This document shows positions 9,273 to 18,736 of a DNA stretch of 64,000 nucleotides, in pieces; the first letter of the stretch is position 1; every line of letters begins with the position of its first letter. The notes under the pieces are model-generated. The model was not told the DNA's origin and did not search any database. It worked only from the letters and a program-made list of their open reading frames with translations. The translations under genes and the position numbers were made by a program. Source of the stretch: Chloroflexota bacterium (lineage in GTDB: Bacteria > Chloroflexota > UBA11872 > VXOZ01); the NCBI GenBank assembly GCA_026710945.1, contig JAPOQA010000039.1, positions 1 to 64,000 on the forward strand, written 5' to 3'.

Positions 9273-11966
9273 ATGGCAAAAGAGGCAGTCGCAGCGAAGG
9301 ACGTGGACACACAGCATAAATGGGTGTACCGATTTGAAGACGGTGACGCGTCTATGCGTGACCTGCTGGGCGGCAAGGGCGCAAATTGCGCCGAGATGAT
9401 GCGCGCCGGCCTCCCGGTGCCTCCAGGATTTGTCGTTACTACGGAAGCCTGCAACGCGTTCTACGAGTCGGGTGAGCAATTCCCAATTGGCATGTGGGAC
9501 CAGGCGTTGGAAGCGCTCCAGGACTTGGAAGAAAAGACCGGCAAGCGGCTTGGTGACGTAGAGAACCCCTTGCTGGTCTCCGTCCGCTCCGGGGCGAAAT
9601 TCAGCATGCCCGGCATGATGGATACGATTCTCAATTTGGGTCTGAATGACGACACGTTGCAAGGCGTGATTGCGCAGACTCAGAACGAGCGCTTTGCGTG
9701 GGACTCCTACCGACGCTTTGTGCAAATGTACGGCAACGTCGTCCTTGAAGTTGATAAAGATCGCTTTGAGCACGCATTAGAGGCCATAAAGCACGAAGCT
9801 GGCATTGAGCAAGACGTAGACCTTACGGTCGCTCACCTGCAAGATGCAGTGCGGCGATTCAAGGACATTGTAGAGAGCGAGACCGCAAAGGCTTTTCCCA
9901 GCGATCCACTGGGCCAGTTGCATGGCGCGATCGAGGCTGTCTTCGCTTCATGGAATAACCGGCGCGCTATAGACTATCGGAATTTTCATCGGATACCCCA
10001 CTCCCTCGGCACGGCCGTGAACGTTCAGGCTATGGTCTTTGGCAACATGGGGAGTGATTCGGGCACCGGTGTGGCCTTTACGCGCAATCCTTCTACCGGC
10101 GATCCGGCGCTCTTTGGCGAGTTTCTGGAGGATGCCCAGGGCGAGGATGTGGTCGCCGGTGTGCGAACGCCGCTGCCGATTGCCAAGCTGCAAGAAGTTT
10201 GGCCGGACATATACGACGAGTTCTCGGAGATCGCCCGGCGACTCGAGAATCACTATCGCGAAATGCAGGACATGGAGTTCACCGTCGAGCGCGGCACGCT
10301 CTACATGCTCCAGACTCGCACAGGCAAGCGTACCGCGAGTGCGGCCGTAAGAATTGCGGTAGATATGTTCAATGAGGGGCTTATTACAAAGGAAGAGGCA
10401 ATCGCCCGGGTGGAACCGGAACAGATCGACCACCTGCTCCACCCGCGGATCGATCCCAATGCCGAAGTAAGCGTGATTGCCAAGGGTCTCAATGCCTCGC
10501 CGGGGGCCGCGGTTGGAATGGCGTTTTTTGACCCCGATGAGGCGGAATCCGTAGCCCGGCAAGGGCACAGCGTGATCTTGGTGCGTCCTGAGACGAGTCC
10601 CGATGACGTGCACGGCATGATTGCTTCACAAGGAATCTTGACGGCGCGCGGCGGCGCTACTAGCCATGCGGCCGTAGTTGCCCGTGGCTTGGGCAAGCCC
10701 TGCGTTGCTGGCTGCGATGAAATTCGGATCGACATGGAAAACGAGTGCTTTACTGCGGGTGATGTGACCATCAAGAAACGGGACTCCATTTCGCTCAACG
10801 GCAGCACCGGCGAAGTCATTCTGGGAGAAGTTTCCTTGATTCAACCCGAAATCACGCCGGAAATGAGCGAGTTGCTGCGTTGGGCGGATGCGATTCGACG
10901 TCTGGAAGTGTGGGCCAATGCAGATTACCCCCGCGACGCCGCGCTGGCACGCACCTACGGCGCGCAAGGCATCGGGTTGTGCCGCACGGAGCACATGTTC
11001 TTTGAGGAAGAGCGGTTACCCGTCGTGCAGCGGATGATCTTGGCAAGCAGTTCAAGTGAGCGCCAAGCCGCTTTGGACAAGCTGTTGCCCATTCAGCGCG
11101 GTGACTTCGAGGGCATCTTGCGTGCCATGGATGGTCTGCCGGTTGTCATTCGCCTGCTCGACCCGCCCCTCCATGAATTCTTGCCCGACTACGCGGAATT
11201 GCTGGAGGAAGTGGCCACATTGCGCGCGACGGCTCAGGATCCCCAACGGCTTAAGGAGCGGCAGGCGCTCTTGGAAAACGTCGCGTCGCTGCGTGAGGCT
11301 AACCCCATGCTTGGCTTGCGCGGGTGCCGGCTGGGTCTTGAGTATCCCGAAATCTACGAAATGCAGGTACGCGCGATCCTGGAAGCGGCGCTTGCGATCA
11401 AGCAAGAGGGCGGCGATCCCCACCCGGAGATCATGATTCCGCTTGTCAGCCACGCGAATGAACTCGGCGTGCTGCAGCGGGACCTTGAGCGCATTGTGCA
11501 AAAGGTCGAACAGGAGCAGGGCGACAGTGTGGCATACAAATTCGGCACCATGATCGAGGTGCCGCGTGCTGCATTGACGGCCTCCGAGATTGCGGAACAT
11601 GCGGAGTTCTTTAGTTTCGGTACCAATGACCTGACCCAAACTACCTATGGTTATTCCCGCGATGATGCGGAAGGGAAGTTTCTGCTGAACTATGTGGAGA
11701 ACGCAATCCTGCCGGAGAATCCTTTCCAAGTACTCGACCGGGATGGCGTGGGCCGGCTGGTTTCGATTGCGGTGGCAGAAGGGAGAAAGTCGCGTCCAGG
11801 CCTTGAAGTAGGCATCTGCGGGGAGCATGGCGGCGATCCCAGTTCCATCTATTTCTGCCATGGCGTCGGTCTAGACTACGTGTCGTGTTCACCTTACCGT
11901 GTCCCGGTGGCCCGCATTGCCGCGGCGCAAGTAACGCTTGAGAATCAGACACCTGCAGACAAGTAA
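9273..11966 (+). CDS. ppdK: Pyruvate, phosphate dikinase
   Basis: Interconverts pyruvate + ATP + Pi with phosphoenolpyruvate + AMP + PPi; 897 residues. The N-terminal ATP-grasp domain starts KWVYRFEDGDASMRDLLGGKGANCAEM and contains SVRSGAKFSMPGMMDTILNLG. The central phosphohistidine domain has GGATSHAAVVARG, with the phosphorylated His near residue 465. The C-terminal TIM barrel ends with GEHGGDPSSIYFCHGVGLDYVSCSPYRVP, including the catalytic Cys region. I chose ATG 9273 (MAKEAVAAKD), which has GGAG upstream; a TTG at 9228 in the same frame looks spurious. Two methyltransferase genes follow closely, so the three are probably cotranscribed. Confidence 0.98.
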   Translation: MAKEAVAAKDVDTQHKWVYRFEDGDASMRDLLGGKGANCAEMMRAGLPVPPGFVVTTEACNAFYESGEQFPIGMWDQALEALQDLEEKTGKRLGDVENPLLVSVRSGAKFSMPGMMDTILNLGLNDDTLQGVIAQTQNERFAWDSYRRFVQMYGNVVLEVDKDRFEHALEAIKHEAGIEQDVDLTVAHLQDAVRRFKDIVESETAKAFPSDPLGQLHGAIEAVFASWNNRRAIDYRNFHRIPHSLGTAVNVQAMVFGNMGSDSGTGVAFTRNPSTGDPALFGEFLEDAQGEDVVAGVRTPLPIAKLQEVWPDIYDEFSEIARRLENHYREMQDMEFTVERGTLYMLQTRTGKRTASAAVRIAVDMFNEGLITKEEAIARVEPEQIDHLLHPRIDPNAEVSVIAKGLNASPGAAVGMAFFDPDEAESVARQGHSVILVRPETSPDDVHGMIASQGILTARGGATSHAAVVARGLGKPCVAGCDEIRIDMENECFTAGDVTIKKRDSISLNGSTGEVILGEVSLIQPEITPEMSELLRWADAIRRLEVWANADYPRDAALARTYGAQGIGLCRTEHMFFEEERLPVVQRMILASSSSERQAALDKLLPIQRGDFEGILRAMDGLPVVIRLLDPPLHEFLPDYAELLEEVATLRATAQDPQRLKERQALLENVASLREANPMLGLRGCRLGLEYPEIYEMQVRAILEAALAIKQEGGDPHPEIMIPLVSHANELGVLQRDLERIVQKVEQEQGDSVAYKFGTMIEVPRAALTASEIAEHAEFFSFGTNDLTQTTYGYSRDDAEGKFLLNYVENAILPENPFQVLDRDGVGRLVSIAVAEGRKSRPGLEVGICGEHGGDPSSIYFCHGVGLDYVSCSPYRVPVARIAAAQVTLENQTPADK

Positions 11967-11991
11967 ATGGCCGAATGAGACATAACGTGAC

Positions 11992-12576
11992 ATGCACGAG
12001 GAGGACGCCGTGGAGACGATGGCAGACGCCGACATACTGCAGGCACTAGCAGATCGGCCGGAAGAGTGGGGCCAAGTGCGTATCAGCGTACCCCCTGATA
12101 CGGGCAGGTTTCTCCACGTGCTGGTTCAAGTGGCAAAACCCAAGCGCATCCTGGAAATCGGCATGTTTCACGGGTATTCCACTATCTGGATTGGGCTGGC
12201 CGCGCGTGAAGTTGGCGCCCGCATCACTACGCTAGAACTCGAATCCGAGAAAATAGCCGTGGCTGAGGCAAACTTTGCCAAGGCAGGCTTGGCGGATGTA
12301 ATCACCGTGATACAGGGTGACGGCAAGCAGACTTTGGCATCTCTCGCAGGGCCGTATGATCTTGTCTTTCTCGATGCGGCCAAAGAAGACTATGCGGCCT
12401 ACTTTGATCTGATCTACCCCCGACTCTCCCCGGGAGGCGTCATTGTGGCCGATAACGCAGTCTCTCATGGTGAATATCTGGAAGAGTACTTTAGCAAGGT
12501 GCGGAACCATCCGAACTGCGTGAGTGTGCTGGTGCCCATAGGGACGGGAGAAGAGGTGACGTACAAGAAGGGTTAA
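11992..12576 (+). CDS. Class I SAM-dependent O-methyltransferase (YrrM/COMT family)
   Basis: A 194-residue Rossmann methyltransferase of the caffeoyl-CoA O-methyltransferase-like family. SAM-binding motif I is RILEIGMFHGYSTIWIGLA, motif II is ITTLELESEKIAVAEANFAKAG, and the metal/substrate block is DLVFLDAAKEDYAAYFDLIYPRLSPGGVIVADN. The acceptor is unknown. It starts 25 bases after ppdK and ends two bases before pcm, so translation is likely coupled to pcm. Relatives in this family methylate catechols or tRNA hydroxyuridine; nothing here decides between them. Confidence 0.88.
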   Translation: MHEEDAVETMADADILQALADRPEEWGQVRISVPPDTGRFLHVLVQVAKPKRILEIGMFHGYSTIWIGLAAREVGARITTLELESEKIAVAEANFAKAGLADVITVIQGDGKQTLASLAGPYDLVFLDAAKEDYAAYFDLIYPRLSPGGVIVADNAVSHGEYLEEYFSKVRNHPNCVSVLVPIGTGEEVTYKKG

Positions 12577-12578
12577 TC

Positions 12579-13250
12579 GTGGATGGGCGGGAAAGTGCGG
12601 CAGACTCTTCCACACTGCAGCGGGTCCGTTTGGCCTCCTCACTGCGCAGGAAAGGGATTCGGGATACCCGTATCCTCAATGCGATTGGGCAAATTCCACG
12701 CGAGGACTTCGTAGACGACTGCCTGCGCCATGATGCCTATCAGGATACCCCACTGCCCATTGGCGAAGGGCAGACAATATCGCAACCCTACGTGGTTGCC
12801 CTTATGACTGAAGCGCTTTCGCTGACGGGTAAGGAGCATGTGCTCGAAATCGGCACCGGTTCCGGATACCAAACTGCGATCCTTTGCTGTTTGGCTCGCA
12901 GCGTGGTCTCTGTCGAACGATTTGCGGAGCTTGCGCTCGTTGCAGAGCGGCGCCTCTGTGACCTGGGTTGCGACAACTGTGACATTTTCGTCGCGGACGG
13001 CACGATGGGATGGCCGGATAGTGCGCCGTATGATGCCATAATCGTGTCCGCGGCAGCTCCAAGCGCCCCAGAACCGTTACTCAATCAACTCACCCAAGGC
13101 GGGAGGTGTGTAATTCCGGTCGGTGATCGCGAAAAGCAGACGCTTCTGCTGTTGGAGAATCAGGGAGACGATGTTAAGCGGCGTGATCTTGGCGCTGTAC
13201 GCTTCGTTCCGTTGGTGGGCGAGCACGGCTGGCCTGAGGATGTGGGGTAG
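12579..13250 (+). CDS. pcm: Protein-L-isoaspartate O-methyltransferase
   Basis: Repairs damaged proteins by methylating L-isoaspartyl residues; 223 residues with a GTG start two bases after the previous stop. Family blocks are present: IPREDFVDDCLRHDAYQDTPLPIGEGQTISQPYVVALMTEAL, then SAM motif I HVLEIGTGSGYQTAILCCLA, and DAIIVSAAAPSAPEPLLNQL, followed by GGRCVIPVGDRE. The first segment includes the PCMT-specific substrate-binding loop. It probably forms a transcription unit with ppdK and the O-methyltransferase. Confidence 0.94.
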   Translation: MDGRESAADSSTLQRVRLASSLRRKGIRDTRILNAIGQIPREDFVDDCLRHDAYQDTPLPIGEGQTISQPYVVALMTEALSLTGKEHVLEIGTGSGYQTAILCCLARSVVSVERFAELALVAERRLCDLGCDNCDIFVADGTMGWPDSAPYDAIIVSAAAPSAPEPLLNQLTQGGRCVIPVGDREKQTLLLLENQGDDVKRRDLGAVRFVPLVGEHGWPEDVG

Positions 13251-13270
13251 CCCATAGCTTTGGTCGCATG

Positions 13271-13276
13271 TATAAT
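13271..13276 (+). promoter_or_regulatory. -10 element (TATAAT) upstream of the Xer gene
   Basis: A perfect TATAAT hexamer lies in the 211-base gap between pcm and the recombinase, in the context GCATG-TATAAT-GCGG, similar to the ppdK promoter context. No clear -35 element is 16-18 bases upstream. It would give a leader of about 180 bases. Confidence 0.35.
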
Positions 13277-13461
13277 GCGGCTTAGCGTACTCTCCGAAGA
13301 GGTGGTGCTTCGGTACTCTGGCAGCGCTCTGTATTCGGCGAGCGCAGTACGTCCAGATATTGGTTGGCGAACCGGCGCAGGATAGCTGCGGCTGTGCCGC
13401 GCTCTTAGTAGCGCAGTTGGGGGTTTGCCATGTTTCAACTCGGTCTGATTTGAGGAAAGTG

Positions 13462-14340
13462 ATGGAAGAATCGGTCTCTAATTTTCTAATCTACATAACT
13501 CAACAGCGAGAATTGTCAGCCAATACTCAGGCGGCTTATAAGAACGACTTGAATCAATTGACTAAATTTCTTCGCGCACAGGGCGTGAGCAATTGGGAAG
13601 TAGACCCCAACAGCATTGGGGCATTTGCACGGGACCTCTTGGACCGAGGCTACAGCGCATCCACGCGTGCCCGGAAGGTTGCCGCGGTGCGTTCCTTTTA
13701 CCGCTACCTTGGCGAGCAGGGCATCGTAACGGAAGATCCGACGAAGGATCTTGGCAGCACCCACGTGGAGCGCATGGTGCCAACAGTTCTCACACACGCT
13801 CAAGTACGGGCGCTCTTCGCCGCTGCTGAAGAAAAGTCCACGCCGGAAGCCCTCCGCGATCAGAGCATTCTGCGGTTGCTGTACAGTACCGGCATACGCA
13901 TCACTGAGGCGCTTGGAATAGATATAGGCGACGTAGTTGATGAAAGTCAACGTCTCGTGCTGCGCGCACGCAATAAGCAGTCAGTTGTTCCTATAGACGA
14001 GGCGTGCTTGGCTGCGATAGGGCATTACCTCGCAGAGAGCCGGCCGCAGTTGCAGACATCGCGTTCTGGCGAGGCGCTTTTTCTCAATCATCGCGGTCAA
14101 CGGCTCACGCGTCAGGGCTTTTGGCTCATATTGAAGGGGTATGCTCGCGCTGCTCGCTTACCAGAGGTCACCCCGCAGACCCTGCGCCATACGTTTGCTG
14201 CCCATGCAATTGAGGGCAGCGTGCCTCTGCAGCATGTCCGCTCGATGCTTGGTCATACCAGCATCAGCACGACGCAGCGATACGCCCAACTTGCCGGGAC
14301 GCGCCCGGATTCAAAGCCTGATTCCGATGAGAAAACTTAG
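13462..14340 (+). CDS. Tyrosine recombinase, XerC/XerD type
   Basis: Site-specific recombinase of 292 residues, with the start at ATG 13462 (MEESVSNFLIYITQQR) preceded by GAGG. The N-terminal SAM-like DNA-binding domain has ELSANTQAAYKNDLNQLTKFL. The C-terminal catalytic domain shows Arg in YSTGIRITEALGIDIGD, Arg and His in TLRHTFAAH, His in MLGHTSISTTQRYA, and the nucleophile Tyr in that last block. The first His of the usual HxxR box is Gln here (TPQTLRH). Length and architecture fit chromosome-dimer resolution by Xer at dif. No integron, attachment site or phage gene is adjacent. Its 3' end overlaps the next gene by 14 bases. Confidence 0.9.
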   Translation: MEESVSNFLIYITQQRELSANTQAAYKNDLNQLTKFLRAQGVSNWEVDPNSIGAFARDLLDRGYSASTRARKVAAVRSFYRYLGEQGIVTEDPTKDLGSTHVERMVPTVLTHAQVRALFAAAEEKSTPEALRDQSILRLLYSTGIRITEALGIDIGDVVDESQRLVLRARNKQSVVPIDEACLAAIGHYLAESRPQLQTSRSGEALFLNHRGQRLTRQGFWLILKGYARAARLPEVTPQTLRHTFAAHAIEGSVPLQHVRSMLGHTSISTTQRYAQLAGTRPDSKPDSDEKT

Positions 14341-16354
14341 GTCTCACGGACTGCTGCAGGCTTGGATGAGCCGCCTTCCGGTAGGCTTGTTGTTCTCCCT
14401 TCTCGCTGTCACAATCTTCGTCATAACGTCATGTTCCCAGGTCGCACCGGACCTTGGGGAGCTGCTGCCTGAGACCAAACTCCCAGCCGGCGAGGAGCGT
14501 CCTGCAGATTCCTTCGGGCCGCAGGATTCATCCCCACAGGCCGAGCAGACACTCCAACGTCTCCTTGCGACGGAAAAGCCCCAACGAGACCTATTCGACC
14601 TTGGCAAGCGCTATAAAGGCATATCCGACAATGTCGACCGAGTGGTGAATGCCGAGCGGCCCAACTATGCTTTGGGTACCGTGCAGAGGTTTTGGGTTGC
14701 GGACGATGAAAACAGTACTTATTACCAGATCGAGGCCGAACTGCGCGGGAAATCAGAGCACCTCTACATGTATGTAGAAGTAGGGTTGGACCTGCCACAG
14801 TCCGGAATCGACAAGACGATTCGCGAGTTTGAGGACACCATCTATCCGAGGATACGCAGGTATTACGGAGAGGAATGGAGCCCGGGCGTAGACAATGATC
14901 CGAGAATTACTATTCTCAATGCCCGCATACCCGGCGTGGGCGGCTACTATTCTTCAGCCGACGAGTTTCCGAGCGAAGTGAATCCGTTCAGCAACGAACG
15001 AGAGATGTTTTACATAAATGTGGATAGAGTCGAGTACGGTCCTGGAACCGAATTCTACCTGTCCACACTTTGTCATGAATTCCAACACATGGTGCATTGG
15101 AACAAGAATCCAACCCAGGAGACCTGGCTCAACGAAGGTGCTGCCATGGTTGCGTCGGAATTGTGCGGCTATAGCCTGGGTGATATTGCGTCCTGGTATG
15201 CAAGAGACTCAGACGTGCAGCTTACGCATTGGAGCGATGATCCACGAGGAGCCTTGCCCCACTACGCAGCGGCATACCTCTTCATGGATTACTTTGCGCA
15301 ACACTATGGCGGCTATCGGGAGCTAAAAACCCTCATTGCTCTGCCCGCGCGCGGCCAGGCTACAATCGACGCCTATCTGGCAACAGAAGGATACGCCGTG
15401 GACTTCTACGACGTGTTCGCGGACTGGACTGCGGCGAACTACATAGATGACGAACGACCTGACAATGGCGCCTACTACTACGACGTGCGCCTGCCCCGCA
15501 TGCGTCCCCAAGAGATAGTACGCCGGCAGACCTTCGAAGAGAACTTATCGGTAAAGCAGTTTGGCGTCCAGTATATCGATCTTCGCATGCCGCAGGGCAA
15601 CTATACGCTGGACTTCTTAGGCGCGTCGCAGGTTCGGCTCTTCCCAACTTCCGCTCCCAGCGGTACGCACGTTTGGTGGGGCAATCGTTCTGACATGGCA
15701 GCCACATCTCTCACGCGAGAGGTAGATCTACGGGATGCCGATTCTGCGATTCTTCGCTTTAGCACGTGGTACGACATCGAATCAGACTTTGACTATGCCT
15801 ACGTCGCAGCTTCGAGCGATGGCGGCGTGACGTGGACGACTCTGCCCGGCACGAGCACAACGACTGAGAACCCAAATGGCAACAATCTCGGCCACGGATT
15901 CACGGGAAAGAGCGGTGGTGGGGACATCGCGCGCTGGATCGAAGAGGAAGTCAGCCTTGCTGACTACGCTGGTAAGCAGATTCTCTTGCGCTTCGAGTAT
16001 GTGACGGATGATGCGATCAACAGTGTGGGCATTCTGGTAGACGATTTCTCGATTAGCGGTATCGAGTTTGGCGACGATGCCGAGACGGATGGCGATTGGG
16101 AGGCGAGAGGTTTCTTTCGTACCGACGGGGTCCTGCCGCAGTACTACATTGTGCAACTCGTACGCTACGTGGACGGCTTCCCGACAGTCGAGCGCGTTAT
16201 GCTGCAAGGTCAAGAGGAAAGAGACATCTCATTCTTCCTTGATAGCTTCGGCCAAGATCTGCAAAGCGCTGTCCTTATCGTGAGCGGGGCCACGCCCATC
16301 ACAACTGAGGTCGCTCACTTCAACATTCGCCTCGCGCCGGTCGCTAGCGAGTAA
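14327..16354 (+). CDS. Secreted lipoprotein metalloprotease, M6/immune-inhibitor-A-like
   Basis: A 675-residue predicted exported zinc protease. ATG 14327 gives a signal sequence with a hydrophobic core VGLLFSLLAVTIFVI and lipobox ITSC, so it is probably lipid-anchored outside the cell. The zinc motif is His250-Glu251-x-x-His254 in TLCHEFQHMVHWNKNP, followed by WLNEGAAMVASEL, which supplies a further conserved Glu. The C-terminal third (YAYVAASSDGGVTWTTLPG, ILLRFEYVTD, ILVDDFSISG) matches the jelly-roll region of immune inhibitor A peptidases. The start overlaps the Xer gene by 14 bases, suggesting coupled translation, although the functions seem unrelated. The substrate is unknown. Confidence 0.82.
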   Translation: MRKLRSHGLLQAWMSRLPVGLLFSLLAVTIFVITSCSQVAPDLGELLPETKLPAGEERPADSFGPQDSSPQAEQTLQRLLATEKPQRDLFDLGKRYKGISDNVDRVVNAERPNYALGTVQRFWVADDENSTYYQIEAELRGKSEHLYMYVEVGLDLPQSGIDKTIREFEDTIYPRIRRYYGEEWSPGVDNDPRITILNARIPGVGGYYSSADEFPSEVNPFSNEREMFYINVDRVEYGPGTEFYLSTLCHEFQHMVHWNKNPTQETWLNEGAAMVASELCGYSLGDIASWYARDSDVQLTHWSDDPRGALPHYAAAYLFMDYFAQHYGGYRELKTLIALPARGQATIDAYLATEGYAVDFYDVFADWTAANYIDDERPDNGAYYYDVRLPRMRPQEIVRRQTFEENLSVKQFGVQYIDLRMPQGNYTLDFLGASQVRLFPTSAPSGTHVWWGNRSDMAATSLTREVDLRDADSAILRFSTWYDIESDFDYAYVAASSDGGVTWTTLPGTSTTTENPNGNNLGHGFTGKSGGGDIARWIEEEVSLADYAGKQILLRFEYVTDDAINSVGILVDDFSISGIEFGDDAETDGDWEARGFFRTDGVLPQYYIVQLVRYVDGFPTVERVMLQGQEERDISFFLDSFGQDLQSAVLIVSGATPITTEVAHFNIRLAPVASE

Positions 16355-16396
16355 CTCTCTTCCCCACATCGCGGTAGGACCTTCTCGCGCAGCCGC

Positions 16397-18376
16397 CTAC
16401 GCGCGGTCTGCAAACTCTTTGCCTCGCTGGATGTACGCTTGCACTGCCAGCAAGAACTCGGCGTGACTCCATGTGTATGGGTTTACAGAAATTGGAGCAT
16501 GCGTATACGGGTGGAATTGTTCGGCAAGCATACCCGTTGACAGAGCATGGCGATGCGCCCACCTGAGGAGTTCTTCCGCGGGCTTCAAGTCATCCAGGCA
16601 CTGGGCGCGGGCGATATGCCAGCGGCAGAGCCACATCGTGGTAACTGCCCAGGGATTGCCCGGCACGTTGCCAATGTCCGTGCTGACTTGTAGGAAACGA
16701 TCGTTCTCAGATCGCGCAAGGCCGCCAACCTCCGTGTGGCACCAAAGCTGCTGGCGCACGGTTGCCATGGTACGCTGCATGCGCTCATCGTCGGGCGAAA
16801 TCATACCGAATAGGAAGAGACCGGCGACGCTCGCATCAATTGTAGAATCCGGTATCGGCTCCCGCGTTCCAAAGATGCGGAGGCGAGTGACGTAGCGTCC
16901 GGTCTCCTTATCGTAGAACAAGGAGTCAAAATGGCGTCGAATCTGGGTCGCAGCTTCCTGCGCGGCGCATGTGAGTTCCGGTTGTCCGAAGGCGGCGGTG
17001 AACGTACAGGCCGCGCGCAGGCCGGCCCAGGTGGCTGCCAGTGTGTACGCGTGCATGCCGTAGGTCTCTTCCCACAGATCGAACGAAGGCAGCGGCAGTC
17101 CGTTATCTGGATTGCGATGGCTCAGAAGGAAGTCAAGCGCCGGTTGTACGAGGTCGGTGTAGACTGATCGCACGAAATCGAAGTCGCGGTCGAGACCAAA
17201 GTGCTCGCCGAGCGCCCAGAGCAGGATCGCCGTATTGTCAGCCGCCACAGGAAGGGTCTCTTTGCCATCGGGATCCACCCAGGGGTGGTTGAGGCTGCCA
17301 ACCGCGCCAAACGGGGTGTACTTCGAGAAGAGAAACCCATCTGGCGAGGGAAGTTGGCGGCAGAAGGTATAGAATTGGCGCGTGAGATCCGTGTACCCTG
17401 CACGATCCAATGCTACTGCGGCAAGCGCACCGACTCGTGGGAAGAGGTAACTATACGTATCTCCGGTTTCACGGGCGATATCAGGATCGTTTCCCGCAAT
17501 GATAGCGCCGGTATTGTCCACCTGTGTGCGCAGGGTCAGCAGGCTCCGATGGTAAAGGTCCCAAATGTCCTGCGGGATATCCGGCTGCGGCGTGCGGTGC
17601 TTGCGCACCCAAAACGACCAGTACTCCTGGGTGCGGTCGATGAAGCTATCCGGCGTTCGAAAGCGAACCAGTCTATTGTCTGCCAGCACTGCGCCCAGAC
17701 TTGAGTTGGCGGCCACCCAATGGTAGCCGTTGCGGGCCTCACCGGGGGACATTTCGCCTAGGGACAGCATGCCCACGCAGTCGACGTCGCCGCGAGATAC
17801 CGCGTTCTGCGAGAGCCAGCCGTCTTCAGCGTCTTGCCACGAACCTTGAGCGCCTTCGGCAGAGTAGACGCCTGTCGCCCAATCGCTGAGCCCGGCTTTG
17901 TCTCCGGTCATGACGTTCATCAGAAAGAACCGTTCGCCCTTGTATGCGATCAAGGCCTGGGTGGGAGGATGGTAGAATACCGTGTCTCCCACATCACCTC
18001 CCCCGAGACCCCACTCATAGTGAAAGTAGATCCGAATGTCTCGGGCAACGTCAGAGGTGTTTCTGACGTGGAGCTTCCGGAGAAACAGGTTGCGCACAAA
18101 GTCCAGACAATCCGTGAAGCGAATGTCGATATTGAGAAGTGGGTGGACTGCCCGTGCTTGGGTCACCAGGGAGTACTCAGCATAGCCAGGGGAGACTTCC
18201 CAGCCGGCGTCGCCGAGCCAGGAGAACTGATCGTCTACCCATACGCCAATGCGTGAGGGCCGAGCTGACAAGTGATTGTCGGCGCCAACGTTCGGATAGT
18301 AGAGATCGCGAATACGGTAGTGCTCATCGAAATTGATGAGCATGCTGCCATTGCCGATAGTTAGCGCACGCGGCAC
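16397..18376 (-). CDS. Glycoside hydrolase family 15 (glucoamylase-like)
   Basis: A 659-residue cytoplasmic GH15 protein with no signal peptide. The N-terminal super-sandwich domain begins MPRALTIGNGSMLINFDEHYRIRDLYYPNVG; the C-terminal half is the (alpha/alpha)6 barrel. Likely catalytic residues are Glu in SFDLWEETYGMHAYT (acid) and Glu in MLAEQFHPYTH (base). WVDPDGKETLPVAADNTAILLWALG is also typical. The family releases glucose from alpha-glucans or hydrolyses related glucosides such as trehalose or dextran products. GTG start at 18376 has GGAGG upstream. Divergent from the solute-binding protein gene, which may supply sugars, but that link is inference. Confidence 0.88.
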   Translation of the reverse strand: MPRALTIGNGSMLINFDEHYRIRDLYYPNVGADNHLSARPSRIGVWVDDQFSWLGDAGWEVSPGYAEYSLVTQARAVHPLLNIDIRFTDCLDFVRNLFLRKLHVRNTSDVARDIRIYFHYEWGLGGGDVGDTVFYHPPTQALIAYKGERFFLMNVMTGDKAGLSDWATGVYSAEGAQGSWQDAEDGWLSQNAVSRGDVDCVGMLSLGEMSPGEARNGYHWVAANSSLGAVLADNRLVRFRTPDSFIDRTQEYWSFWVRKHRTPQPDIPQDIWDLYHRSLLTLRTQVDNTGAIIAGNDPDIARETGDTYSYLFPRVGALAAVALDRAGYTDLTRQFYTFCRQLPSPDGFLFSKYTPFGAVGSLNHPWVDPDGKETLPVAADNTAILLWALGEHFGLDRDFDFVRSVYTDLVQPALDFLLSHRNPDNGLPLPSFDLWEETYGMHAYTLAATWAGLRAACTFTAAFGQPELTCAAQEAATQIRRHFDSLFYDKETGRYVTRLRIFGTREPIPDSTIDASVAGLFLFGMISPDDERMQRTMATVRQQLWCHTEVGGLARSENDRFLQVSTDIGNVPGNPWAVTTMWLCRWHIARAQCLDDLKPAEELLRWAHRHALSTGMLAEQFHPYTHAPISVNPYTWSHAEFLLAVQAYIQRGKEFADRA

Positions 18377-18736
18377 AGTCTTTCCTCCAGGCTCGATATC
18401 CGTGGCATTGTTATATCATAGCAGCCGCGCGCGCGGTGAGGAGCCTCATGTGGCAAGGGTGTGGCATGCAATAGTTTGCGCATCGGCGCCACTTCGTTGG
18501 CAGTCACAACTCAATTCCGGGCCGGTGACGAAGGGACCACCGGCGTGGCTTAGAAAGGGCCCCGCTACCAGGGCGGAATCTGCAATCAAGGTGGAGCATC
18601 TTGGTACCGGCAATTCAAGTTGACAGATAGCATTACAAGTGATAATCTGTCGCCAGCTAAGCGAGCTTCTTGTATGGGCCCGCTTCAGGTAGTGAGTGGT
18701 TTCAGGAGCATTGCATCTCGATAAGGAGAGAGCCAA
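18377..18736 (+). promoter_or_regulatory. Divergent intergenic region; promoter plus inverted repeat for the solute-binding protein
   Basis: No gene lies in this gap. A sigma-70-like promoter is visible on the plus strand: TTGACA at 18620-18625, a 17-base spacer, and TAATCT at 18643-18648. An exact inverted repeat, GACAGAT (18622-18628) and ATCTGTC (18645-18651), covers both hexamers with 16 bases between the arms. A repressor binding here would block RNA polymerase, so this is a candidate operator for substrate-controlled expression. The transcript leader would be about 80 bases, ending in AAGGAGAG before the start. Confidence 0.6.

Noticed and set aside
13462-14340. Integrase of a mobile element
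   Set aside because: Length and domains fit XerC/XerD, and no att site, cargo or other mobility gene is seen near it or near tRNA-Pro.
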